Source of the DNA: Halopseudomonas nanhaiensis
GTDB lineage: Bacteria > Pseudomonadota > Gammaproteobacteria > Pseudomonadales > Pseudomonadaceae
Direction: 5' to 3'
Assembly: GCF_020025155.1 (NCBI RefSeq)
Contig: NZ_CP073751.1
Location: 2,418,001-2,482,000, forward strand
Length of the DNA stretch: 64,000 nucleotides
A model generated the notes under the pieces. The model saw nothing but the letters and a program-made list of their open reading frames with translations. It had not been told where the DNA came from and did not search any database. Positions 54,692 to 64,000 of the stretch are shown here, piece after piece. Positions within the stretch are counted from its first letter, which is position 1, and each line of letters starts with the position of its first letter. The position numbers and the translations under genes are program-made.

Positions 54692-56032
54692 ATGCGGCTG
54701 TTCTGGAAAGTCTTTGCCGTTCTCTGGCTGGCCACATTGCTGGTCGGTGGCTCGGGCTTTCTGGTCAGCCGCGCTCTTCAGCAGGACTGGCTCCTGCTGC
54801 AGTTTCACCCGCAACTGCGTGACTTCGCCGAAGGCGTGGTCACCCGCTATGAACGCGAGGGAGCCGCCGCGGCCCAGCAATGGCTCGAAGAACAGCGCCG
54901 CGAGTATCGACTGCGCGCTCAGCTGTATGACCAGTCCAACGTCGCGCTCCTGGCTGGTACGCTGCCCAACTCCAACCGGTTCGGGCTCGACCATGCTCCG
55001 GCAGAAGGGGAACAGCGGCCACGGCACGGCCGCCTGTTTCAGCTGGCCTGGAACTCCGGAACCGTTGATTACCAACTGATGGTTTATGTCCCGCCGCCTA
55101 CCCTGTTTCGCTGGCAACGCACCCCTTTCGCGCTGATCGCCAACGTCGTCCTGGCCATGGCGGTGCTGGCGATCATCAGCCTGTTGCTCAGCCGCTATCT
55201 GACGCGCCCTCTGCAACGTCTTGGCAGGGCAGCGCAGGCGCTTGGGCATGGCAGATTCGAACAAGCGTCTCTCGCGGGCGTCGTCGAGCGTCGTGATGAG
55301 ATCGGCGACCTCTCGCGCAGCTTCCAGAGCATGGCTGGTCGTGTGCAAAGCCTGCTCGACAGTCAACAGCAACTGATGCGGGATATCTCCCACGAGCTGC
55401 GATCGCCGCTGGCGCGTCTGCGGATAGGGCTGGCAATCGGCAGCAAGCAGCGACCCGCCGAAGATGATCCGCTATGGCCGCGACTTGATCGCGAGTGCAC
55501 GCGGCTCGATCACCTGATCGATGACATTCTTACCCTGAGCCGGCTGGATACACAGGATGCACCCGCACAGCCGGTGGAACTGGATACGCTCGTAGCGGCG
55601 ACGGTAGACGACGCCCGCTTTGCTGCCGATCAGCAGCGAATCGAACTGGACGGGACGACCGGTTGCCGCATCGATGGGTGGGAAGATCAACTGGCCAGCG
55701 CTCTGGATAACCTGCTGCGCAATGCGCTGCGTTTTTCCCCGGCTGAAGGGCTCATTGCAGTCAGCCTGAGGCGAAGCGGCAACCGCTGCGAAATCCTGAT
55801 TCGCGACCGCGGGCCTGGTGTCCCGGAAGACTGGCTGGGCAGGCTCGGCGAGCCGTTTGCGCGGGTAGCCGGGCAGCCGCCGGACAGTGGTCATGGGCTC
55901 GGGCTGGCCATTGCCCGCAGGGCCATTGCCCGCCACAACGGTAGTTTGAGTTTCACCAACGCGCCTGGCGGGGGGCTTCAGGTACGGGTGGCGCTACCCT
56001 GCGGCGGTGGCCAGGTAACGAAGAAATCCTGA
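54692..56032 (+). CDS. Sensor histidine kinase, CpxA-like
   Basis: A 446-residue inner-membrane kinase. TM1 is at about 5-27 and TM2 at about 147-168, bounding a periplasmic domain of some 120 residues. A HAMP domain follows (about 168-220), then the dimerisation helix with phosphoacceptor His234 in DISHELRSPLARLR. The ATPase has the N box NLLRNALRFSP, DRGPGVP and GHGLGLAIARRAI. It starts 5 bp after the spy-like gene. Its 3' end overlaps the convergent nitroreductase gene by 55 bp. Confidence 0.93.
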   Translation: MRLFWKVFAVLWLATLLVGGSGFLVSRALQQDWLLLQFHPQLRDFAEGVVTRYEREGAAAAQQWLEEQRREYRLRAQLYDQSNVALLAGTLPNSNRFGLDHAPAEGEQRPRHGRLFQLAWNSGTVDYQLMVYVPPPTLFRWQRTPFALIANVVLAMAVLAIISLLLSRYLTRPLQRLGRAAQALGHGRFEQASLAGVVERRDEIGDLSRSFQSMAGRVQSLLDSQQQLMRDISHELRSPLARLRIGLAIGSKQRPAEDDPLWPRLDRECTRLDHLIDDILTLSRLDTQDAPAQPVELDTLVAATVDDARFAADQQRIELDGTTGCRIDGWEDQLASALDNLLRNALRFSPAEGLIAVSLRRSGNRCEILIRDRGPGVPEDWLGRLGEPFARVAGQPPDSGHGLGLAIARRAIARHNGSLSFTNAPGGGLQVRVALPCGGGQVTKKS

Positions 56033-56565
56033 GGATCCAGCTCCGGCACACGCTTCAACTCGCCCGCAGGATGCCCGACATAGAGAAACGCTGCGATCGC
56101 TTCGTTGGGTGCCAGTCCCAGCCCCTGCATGACGATCGGGTCGTAGGCCAGATCGCCCGTGCGCCACACGCAGCCAAGCCCCAGCGCGTGCGCCGCCACC
56201 AGCATGTTGCTGACGGCCGCCGCACACGCCATGTCCTGCTCGATAGCCGGTACCTTGGGGTGCTCGGTATGCGCACAGATCGCCACGATCAGCAGCGGAG
56301 CGCGCAACGGCAGCCCCTGATAGCGCGTCAGCACGTCCTCGGACAGGTCGCCGTCTGTCTTGGCCAGCGCCGCACGACCGAACAGCTCGCCAAGCGCCAA
56401 CAGGCCGTCGCCTTCCACCACCAGAAATCGCCAGGGGCGCAGGTAGGCATGATCGGGCGCGCGCAGGGCGGCGCGATACATGGCCTGGCGCTGCTCTGCG
56501 GTAGGCGCAGGGCCGACCAGGCGAGGAACCGATACACGCTGGTGCAGAGCATCTAGCGCATCCAT
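55978..56565 (-). CDS. Nitroreductase family protein (YdjA-like)
   Basis: A 195-residue FMN-dependent oxidoreductase of the short YdjA type, with RVSVPRLVGPAPTAEQ, ALRAPDHAYLRPWRFLVVEG and the GLGCVWRTGDLAYDP segment. The usual role is reduction of nitro compounds or quinones with NAD(P)H; the substrate is unknown. I use the ATG at 56565, which overlaps the stop of the AraC-type gene (TGATG) and has GAGG 7 bases upstream, so the two are probably co-expressed. The last 55 bp run antisense into the kinase gene. Confidence 0.88.
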   Translation of the reverse strand: MDALDALHQRVSVPRLVGPAPTAEQRQAMYRAALRAPDHAYLRPWRFLVVEGDGLLALGELFGRAALAKTDGDLSEDVLTRYQGLPLRAPLLIVAICAHTEHPKVPAIEQDMACAAAVSNMLVAAHALGLGCVWRTGDLAYDPIVMQGLGLAPNEAIAAFLYVGHPAGELKRVPELDPQDFFVTWPPPQGSATRT

Positions 56566-57608
56566 CACTTCACCTCATTCGTGCCGGGTTCCCCGCGCGT
56601 CTTGAGTTGCTCACGGTACTGGCCCGGAGGCATACCGAACCAGCGCTTGAACGCGCGGAAAAAGTTGCTCGGATCGGCAAAACCCAGCAGATACGCGACC
56701 TCCAGCAACGTCAGCTGCGGCTGGCCGAGATACTGCAGCGCGAGTTCACGGCGCGTCTCGTCAAGCAGCTGCTGAAAACTGTTGCCTTCTTCCTGCAGCC
56801 GCCGCTGGAGGGTGCGGGTACTCATCCGCAGCGCGCTGGCGACTGCCAGACGCTTGGGCTCACCCTGCGGCAGCAGGCGACACAGCACCTGGCGCGCCTG
56901 GTGCGTGACCCGTGACTGCTCGAACCGTGCCAGATACTCCCCTGCAAGCCGGTCGTGCACCTGCGCCAGCGCGGCGTTGCCGGTCGCCAGCGGCGCCTCC
57001 ATCACCTCACGGGAGAAGCTCAGGCTGTAGCGCGGCGCATCGAATACCAGCGGGCAACCGAACAGCGCCTCGTACGGGCCGGTGTCTGCCGGTTGTGGAT
57101 AGACGAAACTGGCCTGCAACGGAATCAGCTGCTGCCCGGTCATCCAGCGACAGAAGGCGATGGCATAGGCCATCACCGCGTCATGACTCTGCGCCGCAGC
57201 CGGAAGGGTGTCGCCATGGATGGCCAGTTCGAGACGGTAGTGGTCCGGCTGCGGCTGCAGGGCAATGTCGGCTGCTTCGCCGATGATGCGCTGGTAACGG
57301 ACAATGCGCAGAAAGCCTTCACGCAGGCTGCTGCTGGACATCAGTGAAAAGGCCACGACGTTGAAATGTGCCGGGCGGATAACCCGCGCCATGTTCAAAC
57401 CGATCGCCGGATTCCCCGAGCGGCTGACCGCACGCTGCCAGAGGCGGGTCATTTGATCCTGCGGTATGCGCGCATCGGGGTCGTCGAGCAGCAAGGGATC
57501 GAGTTGCAACTCGCTGAACATCTCACGCCCATCGAGCCCGCCGAGTGCCAGCGCCTGGACGATGGCGTTGGCCCAGCTCGACGATGTGGTGCGTTCGGTG
57601 TTCGACAT
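56565..57608 (-). CDS. AraC-family transcriptional regulator (OruR/ArgR-like architecture)
   Basis: A 347-residue regulator. The N-terminal ligand-sensing domain of the arabinose-binding-like type spans about 20-210 (ALALGGLDGREMFSELQLDP, SFVYPQPADTGPYEALFGCP). The C-terminal pair of helix-turn-helices is at about 240-335, with LRMSTRTLQRRLQEEGNSFQ and VAYLLGFADPSNFFRAFKRW. The ligand is unknown. I begin at ATG 57608 (MSNTERTTSS), since the upstream part is not conserved. Directly followed by the nitroreductase gene, which may be one of its targets. Confidence 0.9.
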   Translation of the reverse strand: MSNTERTTSSSWANAIVQALALGGLDGREMFSELQLDPLLLDDPDARIPQDQMTRLWQRAVSRSGNPAIGLNMARVIRPAHFNVVAFSLMSSSSLREGFLRIVRYQRIIGEAADIALQPQPDHYRLELAIHGDTLPAAAQSHDAVMAYAIAFCRWMTGQQLIPLQASFVYPQPADTGPYEALFGCPLVFDAPRYSLSFSREVMEAPLATGNAALAQVHDRLAGEYLARFEQSRVTHQARQVLCRLLPQGEPKRLAVASALRMSTRTLQRRLQEEGNSFQQLLDETRRELALQYLGQPQLTLLEVAYLLGFADPSNFFRAFKRWFGMPPGQYREQLKTRGEPGTNEVK

Positions 57609-57792
57609 GAGTTTCCCGGCACGCAACCGTGGCTGCGGCACAATTTATCGTTATTTCAATGGCCTGGATGATAGGCCGAGCCTCGCTCCGCACACAAGGG
57701 CAAGGCTTTGGCCGCGCTGGTCATGGCATCTCGATTCGCCTCCACTATAGTTGAATGAAGTCATAGCTCATTCCTACCACGTGAGGCACGCC

Positions 57793-58128
57793 ATGCAGGA
57801 CTCATCAACGCTGGAGCAGCCGGCGCCGAAGACCTTCGCATCTTTCGAAGAGTTCTACCCTTTCTATCTGGCCGAGCATGCCAACGACACCAGCCGCCGG
57901 CTGCACTACATCGGCAGCATGCTGGTGTTGACCATCCTCGCCTACGCCCTGATCACGCAGAGCTGGACCTGGTTGCTGGTCCTGCCAGTGGCGGGCTACG
58001 GATTCGCCTGGGTAGGCCACTTTTTCTTCGAAAAGAACAAGCCGGCCACCTTCAAGTATCCGCTGTACAGTTTCATGGGCGACTGGGTGATGCTGCGCGA
58101 TGCTCTCACCGGACGTATCCGTTTCTGA
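57793..58128 (+). CDS. Mpo1-like protein (DUF962)
   Basis: A 111-residue small membrane protein with the DUF962 pattern: FYPFYLAEHANDTSRRLHYIG (HxN...H, about 21-41), two hydrophobic helices, and WVGHFFFEKNKPATFKYPLYS near the end. The histidines are those used by yeast Mpo1, an Fe(II) dioxygenase that shortens 2-hydroxy fatty acids. Whether bacterial members share that reaction is not settled. I use the ATG at 57793 because GAGG lies 7 bases before it; the frame extends to 57751. TATAGT at 57746-57751 may be its -10. Confidence 0.85.
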   Translation: MQDSSTLEQPAPKTFASFEEFYPFYLAEHANDTSRRLHYIGSMLVLTILAYALITQSWTWLLVLPVAGYGFAWVGHFFFEKNKPATFKYPLYSFMGDWVMLRDALTGRIRF

Positions 58129-58210
58129 GGCGATTGTCAGCACTGCGACAGTCGCAGCGGCCGCGACGCTCTATAGTTCTCTGATAAAGCCGAACAAGAG
58201 GAGATGAGCC

Positions 58211-58795
58211 ATGAGTGAAGAACGCGCACAATTCCGCGCCATGCAGGAAGGCACCCCTGAAGACTGGAACATCATTTCCGGCCACTTCAAGGCGTTCTCC
58301 AAGGGCCTGCCCGAGCGCATCATGACTCACCTCAAGCTGCTTGACGGCGATTACGGCGGATTCCCCATCGATCGCCTGGAGCATTCGCTGCAGACAGCTA
58401 CCCGCGCTCACCGCGACGGTCGCGATGAAGAGTACGTGGTGTGCGCCCTGTTGCATGACATCGGCGACACGCTGGGCTCATTCAATCATCCGGATGTCGC
58501 TGCGGCCATTCTCAAGCCGTTCGTCTCCGAAGAGAACCTGTGGATGGTCGAGAAGCACGGCGTGTTCCAGGGTTATTACTTCTTTCACCATCTGGGCATG
58601 GATCGGCATCTGCGCGAGCAGTTCAAGGATCATCCGCTGTATCAGTACACCGCCGAATTCTGCGCCAAGTACGATGCACCGGCCTTTGATCCGGACTACA
58701 AGTCCGAGCCACTGGAGTTCTTCGAGCCGATGATGCGTCGCGTATTCGCGCGCCCGCGCAATTCGATCTACAAGGCGGTTCAGGAAGCCTCCTGA
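58211..58795 (+). CDS. HD-domain protein (PhnZ-like predicted metal enzyme)
   Basis: A 194-residue HD-fold protein with metal ligands His58 (DRLEHSLQTATRA), His82-Asp83 (LLHDIGD), a further His93 and His116 (VEKHGVFQ). The pattern is close to the HD enzymes that include PhnZ and other mixed-valent diiron oxygenases, as well as hydrolases, so the reaction cannot be decided here. GAGGAG is upstream of the ATG, and TATAGT at 58172-58177 could be a -10. It lies 82 bp after the DUF962 gene. Confidence 0.82.
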   Translation: MSEERAQFRAMQEGTPEDWNIISGHFKAFSKGLPERIMTHLKLLDGDYGGFPIDRLEHSLQTATRAHRDGRDEEYVVCALLHDIGDTLGSFNHPDVAAAILKPFVSEENLWMVEKHGVFQGYYFFHHLGMDRHLREQFKDHPLYQYTAEFCAKYDAPAFDPDYKSEPLEFFEPMMRRVFARPRNSIYKAVQEAS

Positions 58796-58950
58796 TTCGC
58801 CTCGAGACTTTCCCCTCGAAGGCACAAGGATTATGATCGGTCGGGATTCTCACCTGGCCGATCAGATCCCAGAGCTTCGCTGCAGCAAGTTCGCCCATAA
58901 CAAAGACTGATCAGCCATGGCCGCCCGTCTGGCCAAGGAAACTGCTGATC

Positions 58951-60330
58951 ATGAGCCTCAACACCCGACTCACGCCTGTTCGACCGCCGCTGGAAGGCCA
59001 TTATTCGCGCGTCATGGCTTATCTGTGCGTCGCCTTCACCTTCCTGGCTATGTGCTATGACCACGGTCTCACGCCGCTCAACCTCGGCGTGGTTGCCTAC
59101 TCGCTGGTCTATCCGCACCTGACCCGCCTTGCGACAGACAGGCTGGCTTCCCTGCAAGGCCTGTCGAGTCGTCTCGCCCTGCTGGTGCTCGACGGGCTGC
59201 ACACCGGCGTGTTCATCACCCTGGTCGGCTTCAGTCTGGTGCCGACCATGGTGTTTCTGCTGTTGATCAGCTTCGCCAGCATCATCATCGGCGGCCCGCT
59301 GTACATGCTGGCTGCCTGGCTCATTACACTGGCCGGGCTCTCGCTTGCTTCGGTTGTGCTCACTCCCGACCCGGTGCTGGCTACGTCGCCGCTGGTAGCC
59401 TTTGCCAGTTTGCTTGGCGGCGGTGCGTTCACTGTGGTGGTAGCGGCATTCGTATACCGTCAGGGAAGAAGTCTGGAGCTGGCTCAGAAGAAGATCCAGG
59501 CCGATCAGGAAAAGACCAGCAGACTCGCCAGCAACCTCTCCAAGTACCTTTCGCCACAGGTGTGGGAATCGATCTTTTCGGGCCAGCAGACCGTCACGCT
59601 GGAAACCCGTCGCAAGAAGCTTACGGTGTTCTTTTCGGACATCCGCGGCTTCACCGAGCTCGCAGAGGAAATGGAAGCCGAGGCGCTGACTGATTTGCTC
59701 AACAACTATCTGAACGAGATGTCGCGCATCGCCCTGCAATATGGCGGCACGATCGACAAGTTCATCGGTGACAGTGTCATGGTGTTCTTCGGTGACCCGG
59801 TCAGTCAGGGCGCCAAGCAGGATGCGGAAGCGGCGGTCTCGATGGCCATCGCCATGCGCAAGCACATGAAGGTACTGCGCCAGCAGTGGCGTAGCCAGGG
59901 CATTACCAAACCACTCGAAATTCGCATGGGTCTGAGCACGGGTTACTGCACGGTCGGCAACTTCGGTGCCGATAACCGCATGGACTACACCATCATCGGT
60001 CGCGAAGTGAATCTTGCCAGCCGACTGGAATCGGCAGCCGAGGCCGGCGAGATCCTCATCCCTCACGAGACCTATTCGCTGATCAAGGATCTGATCATGT
60101 GCCGCGACAAGGGCCAGGTGGCCGTGAAGGGCTTCTCCAAGCCGGTGCAGATCTATCAGGTGGTCGGACTCCGTCGCGATCTCGGCGCTGCCCCGACCTT
60201 CATCGAGCGCGAGCTGCCCGGCTTCTCGATGTATCTGGATACCAATCACATTCGCAACTACGACAAGGACGAGGTGGTCAAGGCGCTGGAGCAGGCCGCG
60301 CGCAAGTTGCGCGACAAGGTGATCATCTAG
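58951..60330 (+). CDS. cyaB: Class III adenylate cyclase CyaB (MASE2 domain)
   Basis: A 459-residue membrane-bound cyclase making cAMP, as CyaB of P. aeruginosa does for Vfr-dependent virulence genes. The MASE2 sensor has about six helices (residues 17-170), then a linker helix. The catalytic domain (about 220-400) has metal-binding Asp230 (FFSDIRGFTEL) and Asp274 (FIGDSVMVFFGDP), and the Asn/Arg pair in VNLASRLESA. AAGGAA precedes the ATG. The 155-bp gap before it holds nothing I can name beyond TTATGAT, a possible -10. Confidence 0.94.
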   Translation: MSLNTRLTPVRPPLEGHYSRVMAYLCVAFTFLAMCYDHGLTPLNLGVVAYSLVYPHLTRLATDRLASLQGLSSRLALLVLDGLHTGVFITLVGFSLVPTMVFLLLISFASIIIGGPLYMLAAWLITLAGLSLASVVLTPDPVLATSPLVAFASLLGGGAFTVVVAAFVYRQGRSLELAQKKIQADQEKTSRLASNLSKYLSPQVWESIFSGQQTVTLETRRKKLTVFFSDIRGFTELAEEMEAEALTDLLNNYLNEMSRIALQYGGTIDKFIGDSVMVFFGDPVSQGAKQDAEAAVSMAIAMRKHMKVLRQQWRSQGITKPLEIRMGLSTGYCTVGNFGADNRMDYTIIGREVNLASRLESAAEAGEILIPHETYSLIKDLIMCRDKGQVAVKGFSKPVQIYQVVGLRRDLGAAPTFIERELPGFSMYLDTNHIRNYDKDEVVKALEQAARKLRDKVII

Positions 60331-60420
60331 CCAGGGATCACTCGCAGGACAGGTCATCCCCACCAGCGAAGCGCTCGTATACAATCGCACGATTCGATTT
60401 TCAGCATCCCCGGACTCATC

Positions 60421-62601
60421 ATGTTCAAACGCCTTATTAGCGTGCTTTTGCTGGTCCTCGCGCCCATGGCGCAGGCAGAGGAAATCCGCACCGGGCTGGT
60501 TCTGTCCGGTGGGGGCGCTCGCGGCCTGGCTCATATCGGCGTACTCAAGCAACTCGAAGCGCAGAACGTTCCGATCCATGCCATAGCCGGCACCAGCCTG
60601 GGTGCGGTGATCGGCGGACTGTATGCCGCGGGATACAGCGCCGCCGAGCTGGAAAAGATCGCGCTGGACCTGGACTGGCAGGACGCTCTCAGCGACAACC
60701 CGGCCCGCGAGGATGTGCCGTTTCGCCGCAAGCAGGATGACCGCGACTTTCTGGTCAAACAGCGGCTGAGCTTCGACCGCGGCCGGCTGGCCTTCCCGCT
60801 GGGCATCCTGCAGGGACAGAATCTGGGGCTGGTACTGGAAACGCTGCTGGTCCACACCAACGATATCGACGACTTCGACAAGCTGCCAATCCCCTTCCGC
60901 GCCGTCGCCACCGATATCGCTACCGGCGAAGCGGTCGTTTTCGACAAGGGCCATCTGCCGCTTGCCATCCGCGCCAGCATCGCCCTGCCCGGCTTCTTCG
61001 CCCCGGTCAAGGTGGACGAGCGTCTGCTGGTCGACGGCGTGCTGTCGAACAACCTGCCTGTGGACGTTGCGCGGCAGATGGGCGTGGACCGAGTGATCGT
61101 GGTGGATATCGGCACGCCACTCAAATCTGCCGACCAGCTCAAGTCGATCATCGATGTGATGGACCAGACCACCGGCCTGCTGACCCGTCGCAACACCGAA
61201 GAGCAATTGGCCACACTCGGCCCGCAGGACCTGCTCATCCAGCCCGAACTGGGCGACATCGGTTTCAGCAGCTTCGCCGAAGTGCGAGATGCGATCGCAG
61301 CAGGCGAACAAAGCCTGGAAGGCTCGGCCCGTCTGCAGGCTTTCACCGCGCCCGCCGAACAACAGGTGGTCGGTGGAAACCTGTCACGCGCAAGGCCCCA
61401 ACGGCAGCCGCGGATCGATGCGATCGAGGTGGAGAACACCGGCAAGGTGGCTGATGAGGTCGTTCGCAGCATGATCCGCCAACCCATCGGCGAGCCGTTG
61501 CATCTGGGCCGGCTGGAAACCGATATGGGCACCATCTACGGGACGGACTACTTCAGCCGGGTGAATTACGAAGTAGTCCACGGGGCAACCGGCAATACGT
61601 TGCTGGTGCGGACCCGTGGGCGGGAAACCGGCACCGACTACCTGCGCCTGGGCCTGAACCTGGTGGACGACTTCCGTGGCGGCAGCCAGTTCAACCTTGG
61701 CGCCAGCTTCCGCGTGAACGGCGTAAACCCGCTGGGCGCAGAGTGGCTGACGCGCGCGCAGGTCGGCGAGCACCAGCTGCTGTATACCGAGTTCTATCAA
61801 CCGCTTGATTACGGCTCACGCTATTTCATCGCGCCCTTCCTGGATGCCGAGTCGCGCAATGTCGAGGTGATTATCGACAACGACCCCGTCGTCGATTACC
61901 GACAGCAGCGCTACGGTAGTGGTCTCAATGTCGGCCGACAGATATCCAACAACGGGGAGATACGGCTGGGCCTGTCACGCTACTGGGGTGAAGCCGACGT
62001 GCGCGTTGGCGACCCCGGCTCGCCATCGTTCAGCTTCGAGGAGGCGTTCTACTCCATTCAGCTCGATCGCGACACGCTCGACGATGTGAACTTCCCTCGC
62101 TCAGGTGATGAGGCCCGTCTGTTGTGGCGGCAGTCCGAGCCTGATCTGGGCGCGGACGAGCGTTATCAGCAATTCGAACTTCGCGCCAACAAGGCCCTGT
62201 CCAGCGGCTCGGACAGTTTCCAGTTCGGCGCTTTCCTGGGGCGCACCAACAACGAGATTCAGGTTGCTCAGAGTGCCTTCACCCTTGGCGGACCAGGAAA
62301 TTTCTCCGGCTTCAGACAGAACGGGTTGGCTGGACAGAACTACAACATGCTTCGCGGCGTGTATTACCGCCGGCTGAATCCGGGCCGCTACGTGCCGGTG
62401 AACATGCCCGTGTACCTCGGCGGCACACTGGAGTACGGACGGGTCTACAATCGCGAAGACGGCGGCTTCGACACCGGGTACATCACTGCCGGCAGCGTGC
62501 TGCTCGGCCTGGATACCTTCCTCGGGCCGCTGATGCTCGGCCTGGGCGGTAACGAGGAAGGCGAAAGTGCGTTGTATCTGAAGCTCGGCCAGACCTTCTA
62601 G
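60421..62601 (+). CDS. plpD: Patatin-like type Vd autotransporter phospholipase (PlpD)
   Basis: A 726-residue protein with signal peptide (cleavage after AQA, residue 19). The patatin lipase domain is at about 22-310, with oxyanion GGGARG at 30-35, nucleophile Ser59 in GTSLG and catalytic Asp205 in VDGVLSNN. A single POTRA (about 330-405) and a C-terminal 16-strand barrel that ends in phenylalanine follow. This is the type Vd layout of P. aeruginosa PlpD (about 728 residues), which exports its own phospholipase A1. It stands 90 bp after cyaB; the stop overlaps the convergent recQ gene. Confidence 0.94.
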   Translation: MFKRLISVLLLVLAPMAQAEEIRTGLVLSGGGARGLAHIGVLKQLEAQNVPIHAIAGTSLGAVIGGLYAAGYSAAELEKIALDLDWQDALSDNPAREDVPFRRKQDDRDFLVKQRLSFDRGRLAFPLGILQGQNLGLVLETLLVHTNDIDDFDKLPIPFRAVATDIATGEAVVFDKGHLPLAIRASIALPGFFAPVKVDERLLVDGVLSNNLPVDVARQMGVDRVIVVDIGTPLKSADQLKSIIDVMDQTTGLLTRRNTEEQLATLGPQDLLIQPELGDIGFSSFAEVRDAIAAGEQSLEGSARLQAFTAPAEQQVVGGNLSRARPQRQPRIDAIEVENTGKVADEVVRSMIRQPIGEPLHLGRLETDMGTIYGTDYFSRVNYEVVHGATGNTLLVRTRGRETGTDYLRLGLNLVDDFRGGSQFNLGASFRVNGVNPLGAEWLTRAQVGEHQLLYTEFYQPLDYGSRYFIAPFLDAESRNVEVIIDNDPVVDYRQQRYGSGLNVGRQISNNGEIRLGLSRYWGEADVRVGDPGSPSFSFEEAFYSIQLDRDTLDDVNFPRSGDEARLLWRQSEPDLGADERYQQFELRANKALSSGSDSFQFGAFLGRTNNEIQVAQSAFTLGGPGNFSGFRQNGLAGQNYNMLRGVYYRRLNPGRYVPVNMPVYLGGTLEYGRVYNREDGGFDTGYITAGSVLLGLDTFLGPLMLGLGGNEEGESALYLKLGQTF

Positions 62602-64000
62602 CCGCTGATCTCGAACATCAACGCCGCGCGGATGCAGTGCAGGATGCCTTCCTCCACCGGCTCGTCGAGCTGGCTTGCAAGGGTACGCACGCCCGGCAGG
62701 TCTTCTTCGGCTTCGTTGAGGAAGGCATCCTGAATACGCTGCAGCTGCATTGGCGGCAGATCGATGGCGTGGTGCAACTCGATCTGACCAGCGCTGATCG
62801 CCTGCGCCAGCTGCATATAGACCTGCTTTACCGGCTGGCCGAGCTGACGGGCGATCTGATCGGCGCCCATGCCGGCCAGCGCCAGCGTCTGCGCTTCCTG
62901 CGCCTTGTCGATATCCGCCCCCCGTTCGCCGCTATCGCCGAGCAACACCTGAAGAAAATCGGCGCCATAGCGCTCGAGTTTGTGCGAGCCCACACCGCTG
63001 ACCAGCGCCATGTCCTGCAGTGTTCCCGGCTTCTGCCGCAGCATGTCCACGAGGGTCGAGTCCGGGAAGATCACGTAGGGCGGCACGCCGTGCGATTCAG
63101 CCAGGCGCTTGCGCAGCGCGCGCAATGACTCCCACATTCCACGGTCCGCTTCGGCAATGACCGCCTTCTCGGCGTAGCGCCCGGAAGTGGGAGCCGGTTT
63201 GGATACATCCTTGCGCAGGTCCAGGCCCTGCTCCCCGCGAAGCAGCGGCCGACAGGCATCGGTCAGGCGCAGGCTGCCGAAGCCGTCGAGGTCGATCTCC
63301 ACAAGGTTGCGCGCTATCAGCTGACGGAACACCGAACGCCATTCCTGTTCGCTCCACTGCTTGCCGATGCCGTAGGTAGACAGATGCTGGTGCCCGGCGG
63401 TGCGTATCTTTTCATTGTCGCGCCCGAGCAGGATGTCCACCAGATGGCCGACGCCGTAGCGCTGGCCGCTGCGGTATACGGTCGAGAGCGCCATGCGCGC
63501 CGCCTCACTGCCATCCCAGGTGGAGACCGGATCCTGGCAGTTGTCGCAGTAACCGCAGGGCTCCTCGAGCTCATCGCCGAAGTAGGCCAGCAGGGATCGA
63601 CGCCGACACGTGGTGATCTCGCACAGCGCGAGCATGGCATCGAGCTTGTGCCGCTCGATGCGCTTGTGGCGCTCGTCGCCTTCGGAATTGGCCATGATCT
63701 GGTTGAGCATCAATACGTCCTGAAGGCCGTACGCCATCCAGGCATCGGCGGGCAGACCATCACGCCCTGCCCGGCCGGTCTCCTGGTAATACGCCTCGAT
63801 ACTCTTGGGCAGGTCGAGATGCGCCACGAAACGCACGTTGGACTTGTCGATACCCATGCCGAATGCGATGGTCGCGACCATGATCAGCCCTTCCTCATTG
63901 AGGAAGCGCCGCTGATGACTGGCGCGCAGGTCCGACGCCAGACCCGCGTGATAGGGCAGCGCCGGATAGCCCTGCCCCATCAGCCAGGCGGCGACATCCT
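62598..64000 (-). CDS. recQ: ATP-dependent DNA helicase RecQ (5' end beyond the window)
   Basis: The visible 467 residues begin in the second RecA-like domain ([20 protein letters not shown]) and run to the stop. Helicase motif V/VI is [20 protein letters not shown] and [12 protein letters not shown]. The zinc-binding cysteines are in EITTCRRR and [10 protein letters not shown], followed by the winged helix and a C-terminal HRDC domain (about 290-360: [20 protein letters not shown]). A long tail follows the HRDC domain. The ATG at 63980 is internal, as the frame continues to the edge. Its stop overlaps plpD by 4 bp, tail to tail. Confidence 0.95.
   Translation of the reverse strand, partial: DVAAWLMGQGYPALPYHAGLASDLRASHQRRFLNEEGLIMVATIAFGMGIDKSNVRFVAHLDLPKSIEAYYQETGRAGRDGLPADAWMAYGLQDVLMLNQIMANSEGDERHKRIERHKLDAMLALCEITTCRRRSLLAYFGDELEEPCGYCDNCQDPVSTWDGSEAARMALSTVYRSGQRYGVGHLVDILLGRDNEKIRTAGHQHLSTYGIGKQWSEQEWRSVFRQLIARNLVEIDLDGFGSLRLTDACRPLLRGEQGLDLRKDVSKPAPTSGRYAEKAVIAEADRGMWESLRALRKRLAESHGVPPYVIFPDSTLVDMLRQKPGTLQDMALVSGVGSHKLERYGADFLQVLLGDSGERGADIDKAQEAQTLALAGMGADQIARQLGQPVKQVYMQLAQAISAGQIELHHAIDLPPMQLQRIQDAFLNEAEEDLPGVRTLASQLDEPVEEGILHCIRAALMFEISG

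Overview
The window is a 64-kb piece of a gammaproteobacterial chromosome, most likely Pseudomonas sensu lato; a marine or halophilic lineage such as Halopseudomonas is a guess from protein similarity as I remember it. The evidence is gene order. A block reading gyrA-serC-pheA-hisC-tyrA/aroA fusion-cmk-rpsA-ihfB-lapA-lapB-pyrF, with mtnA/mtaD-ubiG-mupP-yciK on its other flank, is the classical Pseudomonas arrangement. CyaB (MASE2 adenylate cyclase) and PlpD (type Vd patatin) are also Pseudomonas-type proteins. Coding density is high and GC is high throughout, so long antisense open frames are common; I treat these as shadows. I see no tRNA, rRNA, insertion sequence, phage or CRISPR array.

Layout. 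1-5.9 kb: the end of an AhpD/CMD-like gene, exported methionine sulfoxide reductases msrB-msrA, a SlyD-like isomerase, an SDR, a GPH-type sugar symporter, a CigR-like periplasmic protein, and the iron-storage pair bfd-bfr with Fur-box-like sites before both. 6-19.7 kb: eleven co-directional minus-strand genes for DNA topology, serine, aromatic amino acid and histidine synthesis, dCMP synthesis, translation, nucleoid structure, LPS control and UMP synthesis. 19.9-24.6 kb: methylthioadenosine salvage (mtnA and mtaD, divergent), ubiquinone synthesis (ubiG), MurNAc-6-P recycling (mupP) and yciK. 24.7-25.7 kb: a diguanylate cyclase.

25.7-47.1 kb: the striking part. One minus-strand operon encodes a 6312-residue LktA-family filamentous adhesin, its two-partner-secretion outer-membrane transporter and a SapC-family protein. 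The adhesin alone takes about 30% of the window. It has an N-terminal TPS domain, fourteen repeats of about 53 residues, a 194-residue tandem duplication, an EF-hand-like loop, four close cysteine pairs and helix-rich interruptions. Two inverted repeats lie in its upstream region.

47.2-52.7 kb: rluB, scpB, scpA, trpS, a TsaC/YciO-like protein and a PHP-domain RNase AM-like protein, all minus strand. 52.8-56 kb (plus): YciI, a coiled-coil membrane protein, and a Cpx-like regulator and kinase with a Spy/CpxP-like gene between them, preceded by a CpxR-box-like repeat. 56-57.6 kb: nitroreductase and AraC regulator. 57.8-62.6 kb: Mpo1-like DUF962, HD-domain protein, cyaB and plpD. 62.6-64 kb: recQ, cut by the window edge.
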